Shown in pieces: positions 32,367 to 40,155 of a stretch of 41,532 nt of DNA. Source of the DNA: an uncultured Eubacteriales bacterium. GTDB taxonomy: Bacteria > Bacillota > Clostridia > Peptostreptococcales > Anaerovoracaceae. The stretch spans positions 6,027 through 47,558 of the forward strand of contig CAJUEB010000001.1 in the NCBI GenBank assembly GCA_910585135.1, given 5' to 3'. The translations under genes were made by a program, and so were the position numbers. The notes beneath the pieces are model-generated. The model was given only the letters and a program-made list of their open reading frames with translations, had not been told where the DNA came from and did no database searches. The first letter of the stretch is position 1; each line of letters begins with the position of its first letter.

Positions 32367-33806
32367 TCAAGAACCAAACAATTTCTTGATTTCCGCGATA
32401 TTGCGGATTCCCATCAGCTTGATCGGCGCTGCCTGGCCATCCTTCCTCTTCGCATTAACGTCTTGCAGCACTTTCTTAAGCCGTTCCGCGTTTTTAATCG
32501 GCAAAACGACCCGCTCAAAGCCAAGTTTAGCGGCTTCCCGTAGGATCTTTTCACCATTCTGCACGGCACGCAAATCCCCCGTAAGGCCAATTTCACCAAG
32601 CGCCACGGTTTTACTGCCAAGAACTTTCCCGCTATAAGAAGAATATACGGCAAGCGCTACCGCCAGATCCGTATACGTCCCTTCCGGCCTGATGCCGCCT
32701 ACGATATTGACGTAAACATCCTGGTTAATGAGAGAAAGCCCCATCTTCTTTTCTAACACCGCCAAAATCATGTTCAATCGCGAATTTTCCACGCCGATCG
32801 AAGTCCTTCTGGCAAAGCCGATGTTGGTCGGCGAGGTCAAAGCCTGCACTTCCAAAATCAATGGACGCGTCCCTTCATAAACAGCCGTGACCACTGCACC
32901 TTCACTGTCCTTATCCATTTCCTCCAGAAGCGTTCCCGAAAGGTTTTCAATCTCAATCAGCCCCTGTTCCGCCATTTCGAATGCCCCGATCTCACTGGTT
33001 GTCCCAAACCTGTTTTTCTGCGCCCGCAAAATCCTCATTTCATGGCTTCTGTCTCCCGTAAAGCTGAGCACACAGTCAACCATATGCTCCACGATTCTCG
33101 GACCTGCCAGTTCCCCGCTCTTGGTGACATGCGCAACGATAAACACAGGGATATTATAACCCTTGCCGATCCGCATCAGGTCATTGCCACAGACCCGCAC
33201 CTGGGAAACGCTGCCCGGCGCAGAATCAATATCCGCGCTATACATGGTCTGGATAGAATCGATGATGAGAAACGCCGGCTTGATCTGCTGGCAGACATGA
33301 TCGATGTTTTCCATATTGGTTTCCGCCAAGATGTAAAGGCTGTCCGGCAGCTTCCGGCACACCCGGTCGGCGCGCATCTTTATTTGCTCCTCCGATTCCT
33401 CTCCCGATACGTAAAGAACCGCGCCCTTTTCCGCTGCGATATGGGCCGCGGCTTGAATGATGATCGTGGATTTCCCGATGCCCGGTTCGCCCGAAATCAA
33501 CGTAAGCGAACCCGGCACAAGGCCGCCGCCCAGCACCCGGTTAAGCTCCCCGATTCCGGTATCGATCCGCTCATGCTCTCCTGAAACGACCTGCGACAGC
33601 TTCGCAGGCTTCCCAGCCTTTCTCAGCTCCCCATTTTCCGATCCCGCTCCCTGCGCGGATGTTCTACGGCGTTTATCCTGCTTGTCAAGATCGAGCACTT
33701 TCTCTTCCACCATCGAATTCCAAGCGCCGCAAATACACCGCCCCATCCATTTAGAGCTTTCATAGCCACATTCCTGGCATACGAATACGGTCTGATTCTT
33801 TTTCAT
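32367..33806 (-). CDS. radA: DNA repair protein RadA (Sms)
   Basis: Hexameric RecA-like helicase for branch migration in recombination and competence. 479 residues from ATG 33806 (GGAGG eight bases before; the frame extends to 33821). A four-Cys zinc finger CQECGYESSKWMGRCICGAW opens the protein. Walker A is SGEPGIGKSTII, the RadA-specific motif is KNRFG in AQKNRFGTTSEIG, and the C-terminal Lon-like domain includes GGIRPEGTYTDLAVALAVYSS. It stands between a convergent PHP gene and the EF-G-like gene. The neighbouring 12-bp inverted repeat at 33852-33898 may affect its expression. Confidence 0.97.
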   Translation of the reverse strand: MKKNQTVFVCQECGYESSKWMGRCICGAWNSMVEEKVLDLDKQDKRRRTSAQGAGSENGELRKAGKPAKLSQVVSGEHERIDTGIGELNRVLGGGLVPGSLTLISGEPGIGKSTIIIQAAAHIAAEKGAVLYVSGEESEEQIKMRADRVCRKLPDSLYILAETNMENIDHVCQQIKPAFLIIDSIQTMYSADIDSAPGSVSQVRVCGNDLMRIGKGYNIPVFIVAHVTKSGELAGPRIVEHMVDCVLSFTGDRSHEMRILRAQKNRFGTTSEIGAFEMAEQGLIEIENLSGTLLEEMDKDSEGAVVTAVYEGTRPLILEVQALTSPTNIGFARRTSIGVENSRLNMILAVLEKKMGLSLINQDVYVNIVGGIRPEGTYTDLAVALAVYSSYSGKVLGSKTVALGEIGLTGDLRAVQNGEKILREAAKLGFERVVLPIKNAERLKKVLQDVNAKRKDGQAAPIKLMGIRNIAEIKKLFGS

Positions 33807-33851
33807 TCTATTTTCCTCCAATTATCAGCAAAAGCACAGAACAATACAGAG

Positions 33852-33898
33852 AAATGGCAGGAACGCTCCGAATCATGAAACGGATTTTCCTGCCATTT
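33852..33898. other. 12-bp inverted repeat in the radA leader region
   Basis: AAATGGCAGGAA (33852-33863) pairs perfectly with TTCCTGCCATTT (33887-33898). TCCG/CGGA (33867-33870, 33881-33884) forms an inner stem. The T-rich flank is on the plus-strand side (TTTTGTTTTC), where no gene needs a terminator. On the minus strand it lies 46 bp before the radA start and could be an attenuator or weak terminator of the EF-G-like gene. Confidence 0.5.
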
Positions 33899-34113
33899 TG
33901 TTTTCTAAAAATTACTAAAGCGATCCAAAGGAAAGCCATTGACTGCCCTTTCCATCAAATCATCCGGTATCTCATGCGCACTTCAACCTTACCCTTGGAG
34001 CGTGTGCCGACAAACTTCATCGGGGTTTTCCAAGGATATCCAATCGAATACTAGCCAGATTTACGCCTGATTTCGATTTTTAGGCTCTGCTTTTCACTGT
34101 TCTGCTGTCCTGA
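33899..34113. other. Spacer between the EF-G-like gene and radA
   Basis: No gene recognised. It contains a long imperfect hairpin, CCTTGG (33993-33998) with CCAAGG (34030-34035) around CCGA/TCGG, and AATCGAA/TTCGATT pairing near 34043-34080. No clear minus-strand terminator with a T-run was found directly after the stop codon at 34114. Confidence 0.3.
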
Positions 34114-36057
34114 TTACTTCGCTTCCTGCCCTGCCTGGTATTCGGCGATAATCTTCTGCGCCATCTGAGCAGGCACTTCTTCGTAACGCTCAAATTCCAT
34201 GGTAAACGAACCTCTTGCCTGTGTCATTGAGCGGAGAACGATCGCATAATCGAAAAGCTCTACCTGCGGCGCTTCCGCCATCAGCTTCTGCCCGCCGCCG
34301 GCCAGAGGTTCCATGCCGAGGATCTTGCCCCTTCTCTTATTCATATCGCCCATGACATCGCCCATATAATCATCAGGAACGACGATTTCAAGCTTCATCA
34401 CAGGTTCCAAAAGGCACGGCTTCGCTTCTGCGATACCTTTCTTGAAGGCAAGGGATGCCGCAATCTTAAACGCCATTTCGTTGGAGTCTACATCGTGGTA
34501 AGAGCCATCATAAAGAACCGCTTTAATATTCACAACCCTGCATCCTGCCAAAGGACCTTTTTCCATGGATTCCCGCAGACCTTTTTCTACCGCAGGAACG
34601 TAGTTTTTCGGAATCGAGCCGCCAAACAGCTCTTCGGAAAACTCAAAATCCTCCTGTGCAGGAGAGAACCTGATGTGAACATCACCGTACTGGCCCGCGC
34701 CGCCGGATTGCTTCTTATGCTTACCCTGTACATCGGAATTTCCTTTGATTGTTTCTCTGTATGCGATTTTCTGCGGAACGGTTACAACTTCCACGCCAAA
34801 CTTATCCTTGAGCTTCGCCGTGATGATATTGAGCTGAATTTCACCTTGTCCGCCGAGCAGCGTCTGATGCGTCTCCACGTTTCGTTCCAGCTTGAAGGAC
34901 GGATCTTCTTCCATCAGTTTATGAAGGCCTGTTCCCATCTTTTCGTCGTCGCCCTTATCGGAAGGTTCAACTGCCTGATAAAGGGATGGTGCTGGAAATT
35001 CTACCGGCGGGAATTTGATGATGTTCGCCTTTTCGCAAAGCGTATCGCCCGTCTTCGTAAACTGCAATTTTGCGATTGCCACGATGTCGCCCGCTTCTAC
35101 GGCAGGAGCATCCTCCTGGGATTTTCCCCTCATAAAGAACATCGCACCCAGCTTTTCTGCTTTTTCCGCCCTCGCATTGTAGATTTCCTGCCCTGCCTTG
35201 AGCGTACCGGAAATAACCTTGGCCAGCGAAATTTTACCCAGGAACGGATCTGCGATAGTCTTGAATACGAATGCAGCCGCTTTTCCCGACGGATCTACCG
35301 CTACCTCAATCGCTTCATCCATATCATTTTGGGCTGGATATGCTTCATGGTCTGTAGCCTTCGGCACGAGATCGATAAAATGCTCCAGCGCTTCCTTTAC
35401 GCCTTCGCCTGTCAGTGCAGAACACTGGAATACGGGAACGATATCACCGTTTCCAATGCCCTTGCTGAGACCCTTGGAGAACTGCTCGTCCGTGAGTTCC
35501 ATCGTCTCCAGATAGATTTCCATCAATTCTTCATCCGTCCCTGCGACTTCCTCTTCCAGGGATTCCCGATCATCAAGGGTTACGACGGAGCTTCCAAACT
35601 TTGCCTTCAAATCATCGATGACAGCAGCAACGTCTACATTTTCTTTGTCGGTTTTATTGATGAGGAAAAACTTAGGGATGCCAAACTGCTTACAAGAATT
35701 CCACGCCTTTTCCGTTCCAACCTGTATTCCAGAGGAGGCGTCAACGAGAATCGCCGCGGCTTCTACTGCCCGGAGCGCCGAGTTCACTTCCCCGATGAAA
35801 TCAAAGAATCCCGGCGTATCAACGAAATTGATTTTTACGTTGTTATGTTCAACCGGCACGACAGATGTACTGATGGAATATCCCTTCTCGATTTCCATTT
35901 TATCATAATCGGAAACCGTATTGCCGTCTTCTACCTTACCAAGCCTGCTAATAACACCTGTTGCAAGCAGAGCAGCTTCAAGGAATGTCGTTTTACCGCA
36001 GCCACCATGTCCTACAAGTGCAATGTTTCTGATATTTTCGCTCTTATAGCCCTTCAT
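34114..36057 (-). CDS. EF-G-like translational GTPase (short EF-G-2 type)
   Basis: 647 residues, shorter than EF-G (~690-700). The P-loop is GHGGCGKTT rather than the GHxDxGKTT of canonical EF-G; G3 is DTPGFFDF and the G4 motif is NKTD. EF-G domains II-V follow (GKISLAKVISGTLKAGQEIYN; the domain IV region KKQSGGAGQYGDVHIRF; the C-terminal NKRRGKILGMEPLAGGGQKLMAEAP). Such EF-G-like proteins accompany a normal fusA in many Firmicutes and their exact role is not settled. TTAGGAGG site upstream and a clear promoter at 36097-36125. No ribosomal protein genes nearby, unlike the main fusA. Confidence 0.88.
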   Translation of the reverse strand: MKGYKSENIRNIALVGHGGCGKTTFLEAALLATGVISRLGKVEDGNTVSDYDKMEIEKGYSISTSVVPVEHNNVKINFVDTPGFFDFIGEVNSALRAVEAAAILVDASSGIQVGTEKAWNSCKQFGIPKFFLINKTDKENVDVAAVIDDLKAKFGSSVVTLDDRESLEEEVAGTDEELMEIYLETMELTDEQFSKGLSKGIGNGDIVPVFQCSALTGEGVKEALEHFIDLVPKATDHEAYPAQNDMDEAIEVAVDPSGKAAAFVFKTIADPFLGKISLAKVISGTLKAGQEIYNARAEKAEKLGAMFFMRGKSQEDAPAVEAGDIVAIAKLQFTKTGDTLCEKANIIKFPPVEFPAPSLYQAVEPSDKGDDEKMGTGLHKLMEEDPSFKLERNVETHQTLLGGQGEIQLNIITAKLKDKFGVEVVTVPQKIAYRETIKGNSDVQGKHKKQSGGAGQYGDVHIRFSPAQEDFEFSEELFGGSIPKNYVPAVEKGLRESMEKGPLAGCRVVNIKAVLYDGSYHDVDSNEMAFKIAASLAFKKGIAEAKPCLLEPVMKLEIVVPDDYMGDVMGDMNKRRGKILGMEPLAGGGQKLMAEAPQVELFDYAIVLRSMTQARGSFTMEFERYEEVPAQMAQKIIAEYQAGQEAK

Positions 36058-36096
36058 CTAATGAGACCTCCTAAATTTTTTCTTAAAGATATCATT

Positions 36097-36125
36097 ATTA
36101 TATCATTGGAATGGATTCATAGCAA
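36097..36125 (-). promoter_or_regulatory. Promoter of the EF-G-like gene
   Basis: On the minus strand TTGCTA (36120-36125), a 17-bp spacer and TATAAT (36097-36102), with TG at the extended -10 position (TGATATAAT). It predicts a leader of about 35 nt. Confidence 0.75.
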
Positions 36126-36277
36126 CATATTAAGCCCTCAATATTTTATTAAAATTCCAATATTTCAAAAAATATAAAATGCCCGCAGGAAACGGTTCCC
36201 CACATAAAGGATTGTCAAGAAATAATATCTTTTCTGAATCGGGCAAAGGTAGCGCCAGCTAGAATGGAAATCCCAAC

Positions 36278-36420
36278 CGAACAAGCTTGCCAGGCGAAGA
36301 GATTTGAAAAGTAGCACAGTAATGTTAGCAAACAAGTTTACAGACAAAACGACGATGTTAGGCAAAAAGCAATGTCACCCAAACAAATTTTCCAAGCAAA
36401 GCGGCGATTGAAAAGCAAGC
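36278..36420. repeat. Three degenerate tandem repeats of 51 bp
   Basis: Units begin at 36278, 36329 and 36380 with (C)(A/G)AACAAG/A and share the order AACAA-TTT-CAAAGCGACGAT-GAAAAGCA with many substitutions. They lie between the terminator of the lyase gene and the EF-G-like promoter. The period is a multiple of three, so an open frame of 66 codons appears on the minus strand, but it has no ribosome site and is not called a gene. Confidence 0.5.
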
Positions 36421-36421
36421 A

Positions 36422-36457
36422 TTTAAAAAGGCAGGCGAATAAAATTCGTCTGCCTTT
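36422..36457 (-). terminator. Intrinsic terminator of the aldehyde dehydrogenase-lyase pair
   Basis: On the minus strand AAAGGCAGACGAAT and ATTCGCCTGCCTTT (36427-36457) pair over 14 positions with one A-C mismatch and a 3-base loop, ending in five T. It lies 58 bp past the lyase stop codon. Confidence 0.8.
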
Positions 36458-36515
36458 ATCATGAAAGCAATTCATATCCAAATTTTGAGTCGATAGAATT
36501 AATGTACTCTAATTC

Positions 36516-36977
36516 TTATTTTTCACCAGGGTGCTTTCTATCTTTAAATGAAGCTTCCGTAGGTCCTCTCTGGTCATCCTTCGCAATGAACAGGGAACCT
36601 GTAGCCTTACCGCAAAGTACAGGTGGTTCGCAAGCGGTAGCAGCAGTTTCAGGTGTAGCAACGCCGGTCATGTCTGCATTGGTTCTGTCTAATTGAGTAG
36701 CAACCTTCCATGCTTCAAACTGGCAAGTATATGACTGATTACCAACTTTTTCGATCCATCCATGATATTCCATGAAATCACCAACATATACAGGAGCTAA
36801 AAATTCAACTTCCTTATATCCTAAGAACAAGCTGATATCTCCATCTACGTATACCATCAGTTCCGTACCAACGTCACCCCACTGGTCAACGATTCTAGCA
36901 CCGTTTACCAATCCGCCAACATAATGTGCGTCTTTTGCGCTCATCATAAGGTGATGTACTACTTTTTTACCAACCAT
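36516..36977 (-). CDS. Hotdog-fold aminoacyl-CoA ammonia lyase (beta-alanyl-CoA / 3-aminobutyryl-CoA type)
   Basis: 153 residues. The start MVGKKVVHHLMMSAKDAHY, the stretch VNGARIVDQWGDVGTELMVYVDGD and FLAPVYVGDFMEYHGWIEKVGNQSY agree with my recollection of beta-alanyl-CoA ammonia lyase of Clostridium propionicum and, more distantly, 3-aminobutyryl-CoA ammonia lyase (Kal) of lysine fermenters. It would release ammonia from an aminoacyl-CoA to give acrylyl- or crotonyl-CoA. Follows the CoA-acylating aldehyde dehydrogenase by 92 bp and shares its transcript, ending at the terminator 36422-36457. AAGGAGG site. Codons end more often in A or T than in neighbours such as cbiP, which fits strong expression or a different origin. 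Exact substrate uncertain. Confidence 0.82.
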   Translation of the reverse strand: MVGKKVVHHLMMSAKDAHYVGGLVNGARIVDQWGDVGTELMVYVDGDISLFLGYKEVEFLAPVYVGDFMEYHGWIEKVGNQSYTCQFEAWKVATQLDRTNADMTGVATPETAATACEPPVLCGKATGSLFIAKDDQRGPTEASFKDRKHPGEK

Positions 36978-37069
36978 GCTTTTTTCCTCCTTGTATCCGC
37001 TACGCGGAACGATAGCACTTACTGAATTTGCTCAAAATTTCAATCATCTGACGTGTTTTTAGGTTTTAA

Positions 37070-38422
37070 TTAGTCAGCGAAAAGCTTTTCGCCATCAGGC
37101 AGTTCGATATCCAGCGGCTTAACGATCTTGCAAACATTTACCATGTGGATATAGTCAACGTTTCCAGCCAGGATATTGTTACCCCAAGTACCGCAGCCTT
37201 CTGATACTGCCGGTGACAGAGCGTTGCTGGAAGGACCCCATGCATCTGGTGTAGGCTGGTTAACCAGCATACGTGCAACCGGAATTCTTGCGCCTGCATA
37301 CAGGATATGTTCGTCGTCGTTTGTGAACAGACCAGCAGTGTGTCCTGTTCCGCCTGCTTCTTCCATATTCTGAACTGCCATTGCAACAGCATCTTCGAAC
37401 TTGTCGTAGCTCTTCAGGATTACAACAGGTCCCATGATTTCCTTGCACAGAACGTCAGCAGCGCCGATAGCATCAACCTTCAGGCCGATAACCTTTGTGC
37501 CTTCTGGTACTGAGAATCCAGCAGCTTCTGCGATAACGTCAACGTCTTTACCAACCAGTCCTGAGTTGATATGTCCATCGTCAAATAATCCATCACGGAA
37601 TTTAGCAACGTCAGCAGCATCTTCAAAGATAACTGCGCCAGCAGTCTTCAGTTCTGCGAAGAAGTCAGCTTCCAGTTCCTGTGGGTACAGAAGCAGGTTG
37701 TCGCCGTCGCAAAGGATACCGTTATCGCTGCAAATTGCTACGATTGATTTTTCTGCTGCGTCCTTCAGGTCATATCCTCTGTCAAGGATTGCAGGAGGGT
37801 TTCCTGGTCCTACGCCGTAAGCAGGAGTTCCGGATGAATAAGCAGCCTTAGTCAGTCCAGCACCGCCTGTAGCGATAACCAGGTCGCAGTTAGCCATCAG
37901 TTCCTGTGACTTTTCGATTGTAACGTCATTGATAATCTGAACCAGATCTTCTGGAGCTCCGCAAGCCTTCAGGGCTTTTCTGATCAGGTTAACAGTTTCA
38001 GTTGAAGTCTTTTCTGCACGTGGAGCAGGTGAAATAATAACAGCGTTCTTGCCCTTTACTGCGTGCATGAAGTTTCCGAGCGGAGTTACTGTAGGGTTTG
38101 TTGCCGGTGTGATAGCGCCGATAACGCCAACTGGATGTGCAGCTTCAACCAGACCCTGTGATGGATCTTCGTTAATGATACCAACCGATCTCTTATCTTT
38201 CAGGTAATCCCAGAAAGCTGTCGGAGTATCTGTATTCTTTCCAATCTTTGATTCGTAGTCGCCGAGGCCTGTTTCATCAACAGCCAGTCTTGCCAAAGGC
38301 TCAGCGTTCTTATAAATAATCTTTGCGCCCTCATAAACCAGCTTATCGACCTGTTCCTGAGTATAATCGCTAATTTCAGCTACGGCTTTACGCGCTCTTT
38401 CAATTTTGTTTTGAACAGTCAT
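37070..38422 (-). CDS. CoA-acylating aldehyde dehydrogenase
   Basis: 450-residue NAD(P)-dependent aldehyde dehydrogenase of the EutE/AdhE N-domain group, which interconverts an aldehyde and its acyl-CoA. Visible parts: HPVGVIGAITPATNPTVTP (cofactor region), PAPRAEKTS, ATGGAGLTKAAYSSGTPAYGVGPGNPP and the catalytic Cys in CSDNGILCDGDN. The C-terminal VNQPTPDAWGPSSNALSPAVSEGCGTWGNN is typical of the group. ATG at 38422 with GGAG ten bases before; an in-frame TTG at 38431 overlaps that site. First gene of the pair with the ammonia lyase, driven by the promoter at 38525-38554. Malonate semialdehyde or another C3-C4 aldehyde would fit the neighbour, but the substrate is inferred only. Confidence 0.9.
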   Translation of the reverse strand: MTVQNKIERARKAVAEISDYTQEQVDKLVYEGAKIIYKNAEPLARLAVDETGLGDYESKIGKNTDTPTAFWDYLKDKRSVGIINEDPSQGLVEAAHPVGVIGAITPATNPTVTPLGNFMHAVKGKNAVIISPAPRAEKTSTETVNLIRKALKACGAPEDLVQIINDVTIEKSQELMANCDLVIATGGAGLTKAAYSSGTPAYGVGPGNPPAILDRGYDLKDAAEKSIVAICSDNGILCDGDNLLLYPQELEADFFAELKTAGAVIFEDAADVAKFRDGLFDDGHINSGLVGKDVDVIAEAAGFSVPEGTKVIGLKVDAIGAADVLCKEIMGPVVILKSYDKFEDAVAMAVQNMEEAGGTGHTAGLFTNDDEHILYAGARIPVARMLVNQPTPDAWGPSSNALSPAVSEGCGTWGNNILAGNVDYIHMVNVCKIVKPLDIELPDGEKLFAD

Positions 38423-38501
38423 ACTTATCAATCTCCTTTTTTCTTCTTAACTATTCTCTGATTTTCGGAATTGCCAAAACCACAAAGCTGCTATATGGTC
38501 T

Positions 38502-38509
38502 TGTACAAC
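38502..38509. promoter_or_regulatory. Palindrome in the aldehyde dehydrogenase leader
   Basis: GGTyTTGTACAAcC dyad centred on a perfect TTGTACAA just downstream of the predicted transcription start. Could be an operator, but no regulator gene is adjacent. Confidence 0.3.
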
Positions 38510-38524
38510 CTCATGATCGTTTTT

Positions 38525-38554
38525 ATTCTACCACCGCCCCACAAACGTTGTCAA
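38525..38554 (-). promoter_or_regulatory. Strong promoter of the aldehyde dehydrogenase-lyase pair
   Basis: On the minus strand a perfect TTGACA (38549-38554), an 18-bp spacer and TAGAAT (38525-38530) with TG one base upstream of the -10 (TGGTAGAAT, extended -10). It predicts a leader of nearly 100 nt. Confidence 0.82.
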
Positions 38555-38843
38555 GGCGTATTCATACATAATTTGGGTATAATCGGATTACAAACTTGCG
38601 TCCTTGCTGTGAAGATTCAGAAGCAGCATAACCGGCTTATTTTCCCCTGTCAGTCTTCCCTTGGGCAAAGTCCGGAAAAGTCGAGTAAGCAACGGTGATT
38701 GACCAAGCTATGCCCTGCCAAACCGCTCGCATCCGGAAAGCTGGCGAAACCGCTCATACAGCACCAAAACCCGCTGACGCCTCATGCAGGACGTGCCGGA
38801 AGCAATAAAAAATCATACGGTTCAAATTCCTTTGCGGGATGCA
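38555..38843. repeat. Non-coding stretch downstream of cbiC with degenerate direct repeats
   Basis: No gene recognised. TCATGCAGGACGTGCCGGAA and following bases (38782-38805) recur with five differences at 38844-38867, inside the end of cbiC. TCATACAG also occurs at 38754 and 38911, and CCGGAAA near 38662 and 38733. The copies resemble the cbiC codons for LLYEA, suggesting decayed duplication of the 3' end of that gene. Confidence 0.45.
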
Positions 38844-39539
38844 TCATACAGCAGCATGCCGGAAACAAGAGGCAGGAAAAGATGATGATGCCGCTGAAGT
38901 CCCCAGCGCCTCATACAGGAGCGCATTGCAAATGGCAGCGGCAACATTACTGCCGCCTTTCCGCCCCATGGCAACGATAGCCGGAATACCAGATTCACCG
39001 CAAATCCTGAAAATTTCTTCCTTACTTTCCGCCACATTGACGAATCCCACCGGAACGGCTACGACAAGGGATGGCCGTAAACCGTCTTTGATCAATTCCG
39101 CTAATTTAATAAGCGCAGTCGGCGCATTGCCCACTGCAAATACAGCCTTTGGATATTCGCATGCACCATAAGCCATGGACGCTGCTGCCCTGGTCGTTCT
39201 GTTTGTCCTCGCTGCCTCTGCGATATGCGGTTCTGCCATATAACACACCGCATGACAGGAAAGTGTACTCAGCGCATTTTTATTTACACCTGCCAACGCC
39301 ATGTTCGTATCGGTGATGAGCGCAATGCCTTTTGATAGCGCATCGATACCCTGCAAGACCGCGCCCGGGGTAAAGACAAGGTTTTCCGCATAATCAAAAT
39401 CCGCCGTCGCATGGATTGCCCGCATCACCACTGCTTTATTTTCGTCGGAAATGGCAATACCCCGTTCCTTTAATTCCGCTGCAATCATGCGCATACTGGC
39501 CTGCTCTATATCGGCAGGCAAATGATGCTCGTATTTCAT
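38844..39539 (-). CDS. cbiC: Cobalt-precorrin-8 methylmutase
   Basis: Moves a methyl group from C11 to C12 of the corrin ring to give hydrogenobyrinate/cobyrinate in B12 synthesis. Visible motifs: AIHATADFDY with the catalytic His, LSCHAVCYM, AVGNAPTALIKLAELI, VAVPVGFVNVAESKEE and GRKGGSNVAAAICNALLYEA. 231 residues from ATG 39539 (AAAGG eight bases before; ATG 39545 is the alternative). The family normally ends soon after NALLY; here about 20 extra residues (ALGTSAASSSFPASCFRHAA) follow, encoded by repetitive sequence that continues past the stop, so the C-terminus is probably a recent or degenerate extension. Same strand as cbiP, 616 bp away. Confidence 0.92.
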   Translation of the reverse strand: MKYEHHLPADIEQASMRMIAAELKERGIAISDENKAVVMRAIHATADFDYAENLVFTPGAVLQGIDALSKGIALITDTNMALAGVNKNALSTLSCHAVCYMAEPHIAEAARTNRTTRAAASMAYGACEYPKAVFAVGNAPTALIKLAELIKDGLRPSLVVAVPVGFVNVAESKEEIFRICGESGIPAIVAMGRKGGSNVAAAICNALLYEALGTSAASSSFPASCFRHAAV

Positions 39540-40155
39540 GTTCATTTCCCTTTCCTTTATATTCTTCTTTCCCTTGTATTTTTAAAGTCTTCTTTTGCGT
39601 TTTCCAGACGCATTTTCTACCTTTCATTTCGCTGTGCCGGATACTGAAAAGCACCGGCGTGATTCCATTCTTTCCATCTAAAATGAAGATTCATAGGCGG
39701 TTTCCTTGGCATGGATTCTCCGATGCCCGATGCCGGATACCGAGTGCTGAATGACGATTCTCTGGATTTTTCAAAAAATCATTTATTGAGAGAAAACAAG
39801 GCAAAAATCAGGGGATTACGTTGGGTTTAATGTGCAATCCCAGTGCGGTTTCTCTTGATTCACATCATTTTCGTGAAAACAAGAGAAAAATCAGGCTATT
39901 TTTCTCTATAAAACCCTTTTATTTAGAAATCATAGAGAAACGTCCCTGGCACAATGCCGTTTGCACGTGTTTTCGCGCCGGATTCTCTGCCAAATTCTCT
40001 TAAAATCGCGATTTTTACATTTTCCAGAGAAACACAAAAAATATAGGGATCACAAACAGCAGATTTCCCTGCAAGCGCGCCATTTATACCCGCTTTCCAA
40101 TTTTGTCATTACCGATGCACTAAGGAGTTCTTTCCCGCAAGCGCGCCATTTGCAC
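39540..40155. other. 616-bp gene-free stretch between cbiP and cbiC, AT-rich with many short repeats
   Basis: No gene, tRNA or cobalamin riboswitch was recognised. It holds a 21-bp direct repeat GAAAACAAGnnAAAAATCAGG (39792-39812 and 39875-39895), a perfect hairpin AGAGAAAAA/TTTTTCTCT (39882-39907) and the palindrome AAAATCGCGATTTT (40012-40025). A direct repeat GCAAGCGCGCCATTT occurs at 40071-40085 and 40137-40151, and there are at least eight AGAGAA/TTCTCT sites. It may be the remains of a repetitive or mobile sequence, or a regulatory spacer. Confidence 0.5.

Noticed and set aside
36165..36365. 66-codon minus-strand frame before the EF-G-like gene
   Set aside because: It crosses the degenerate 51-bp repeats, has no ribosome site and consists of low-complexity hydrophobic residues.
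39540..40155. Cobalamin riboswitch between cbiP and cbiC
   Set aside because: No B12-box-like sequence was found on the minus strand.
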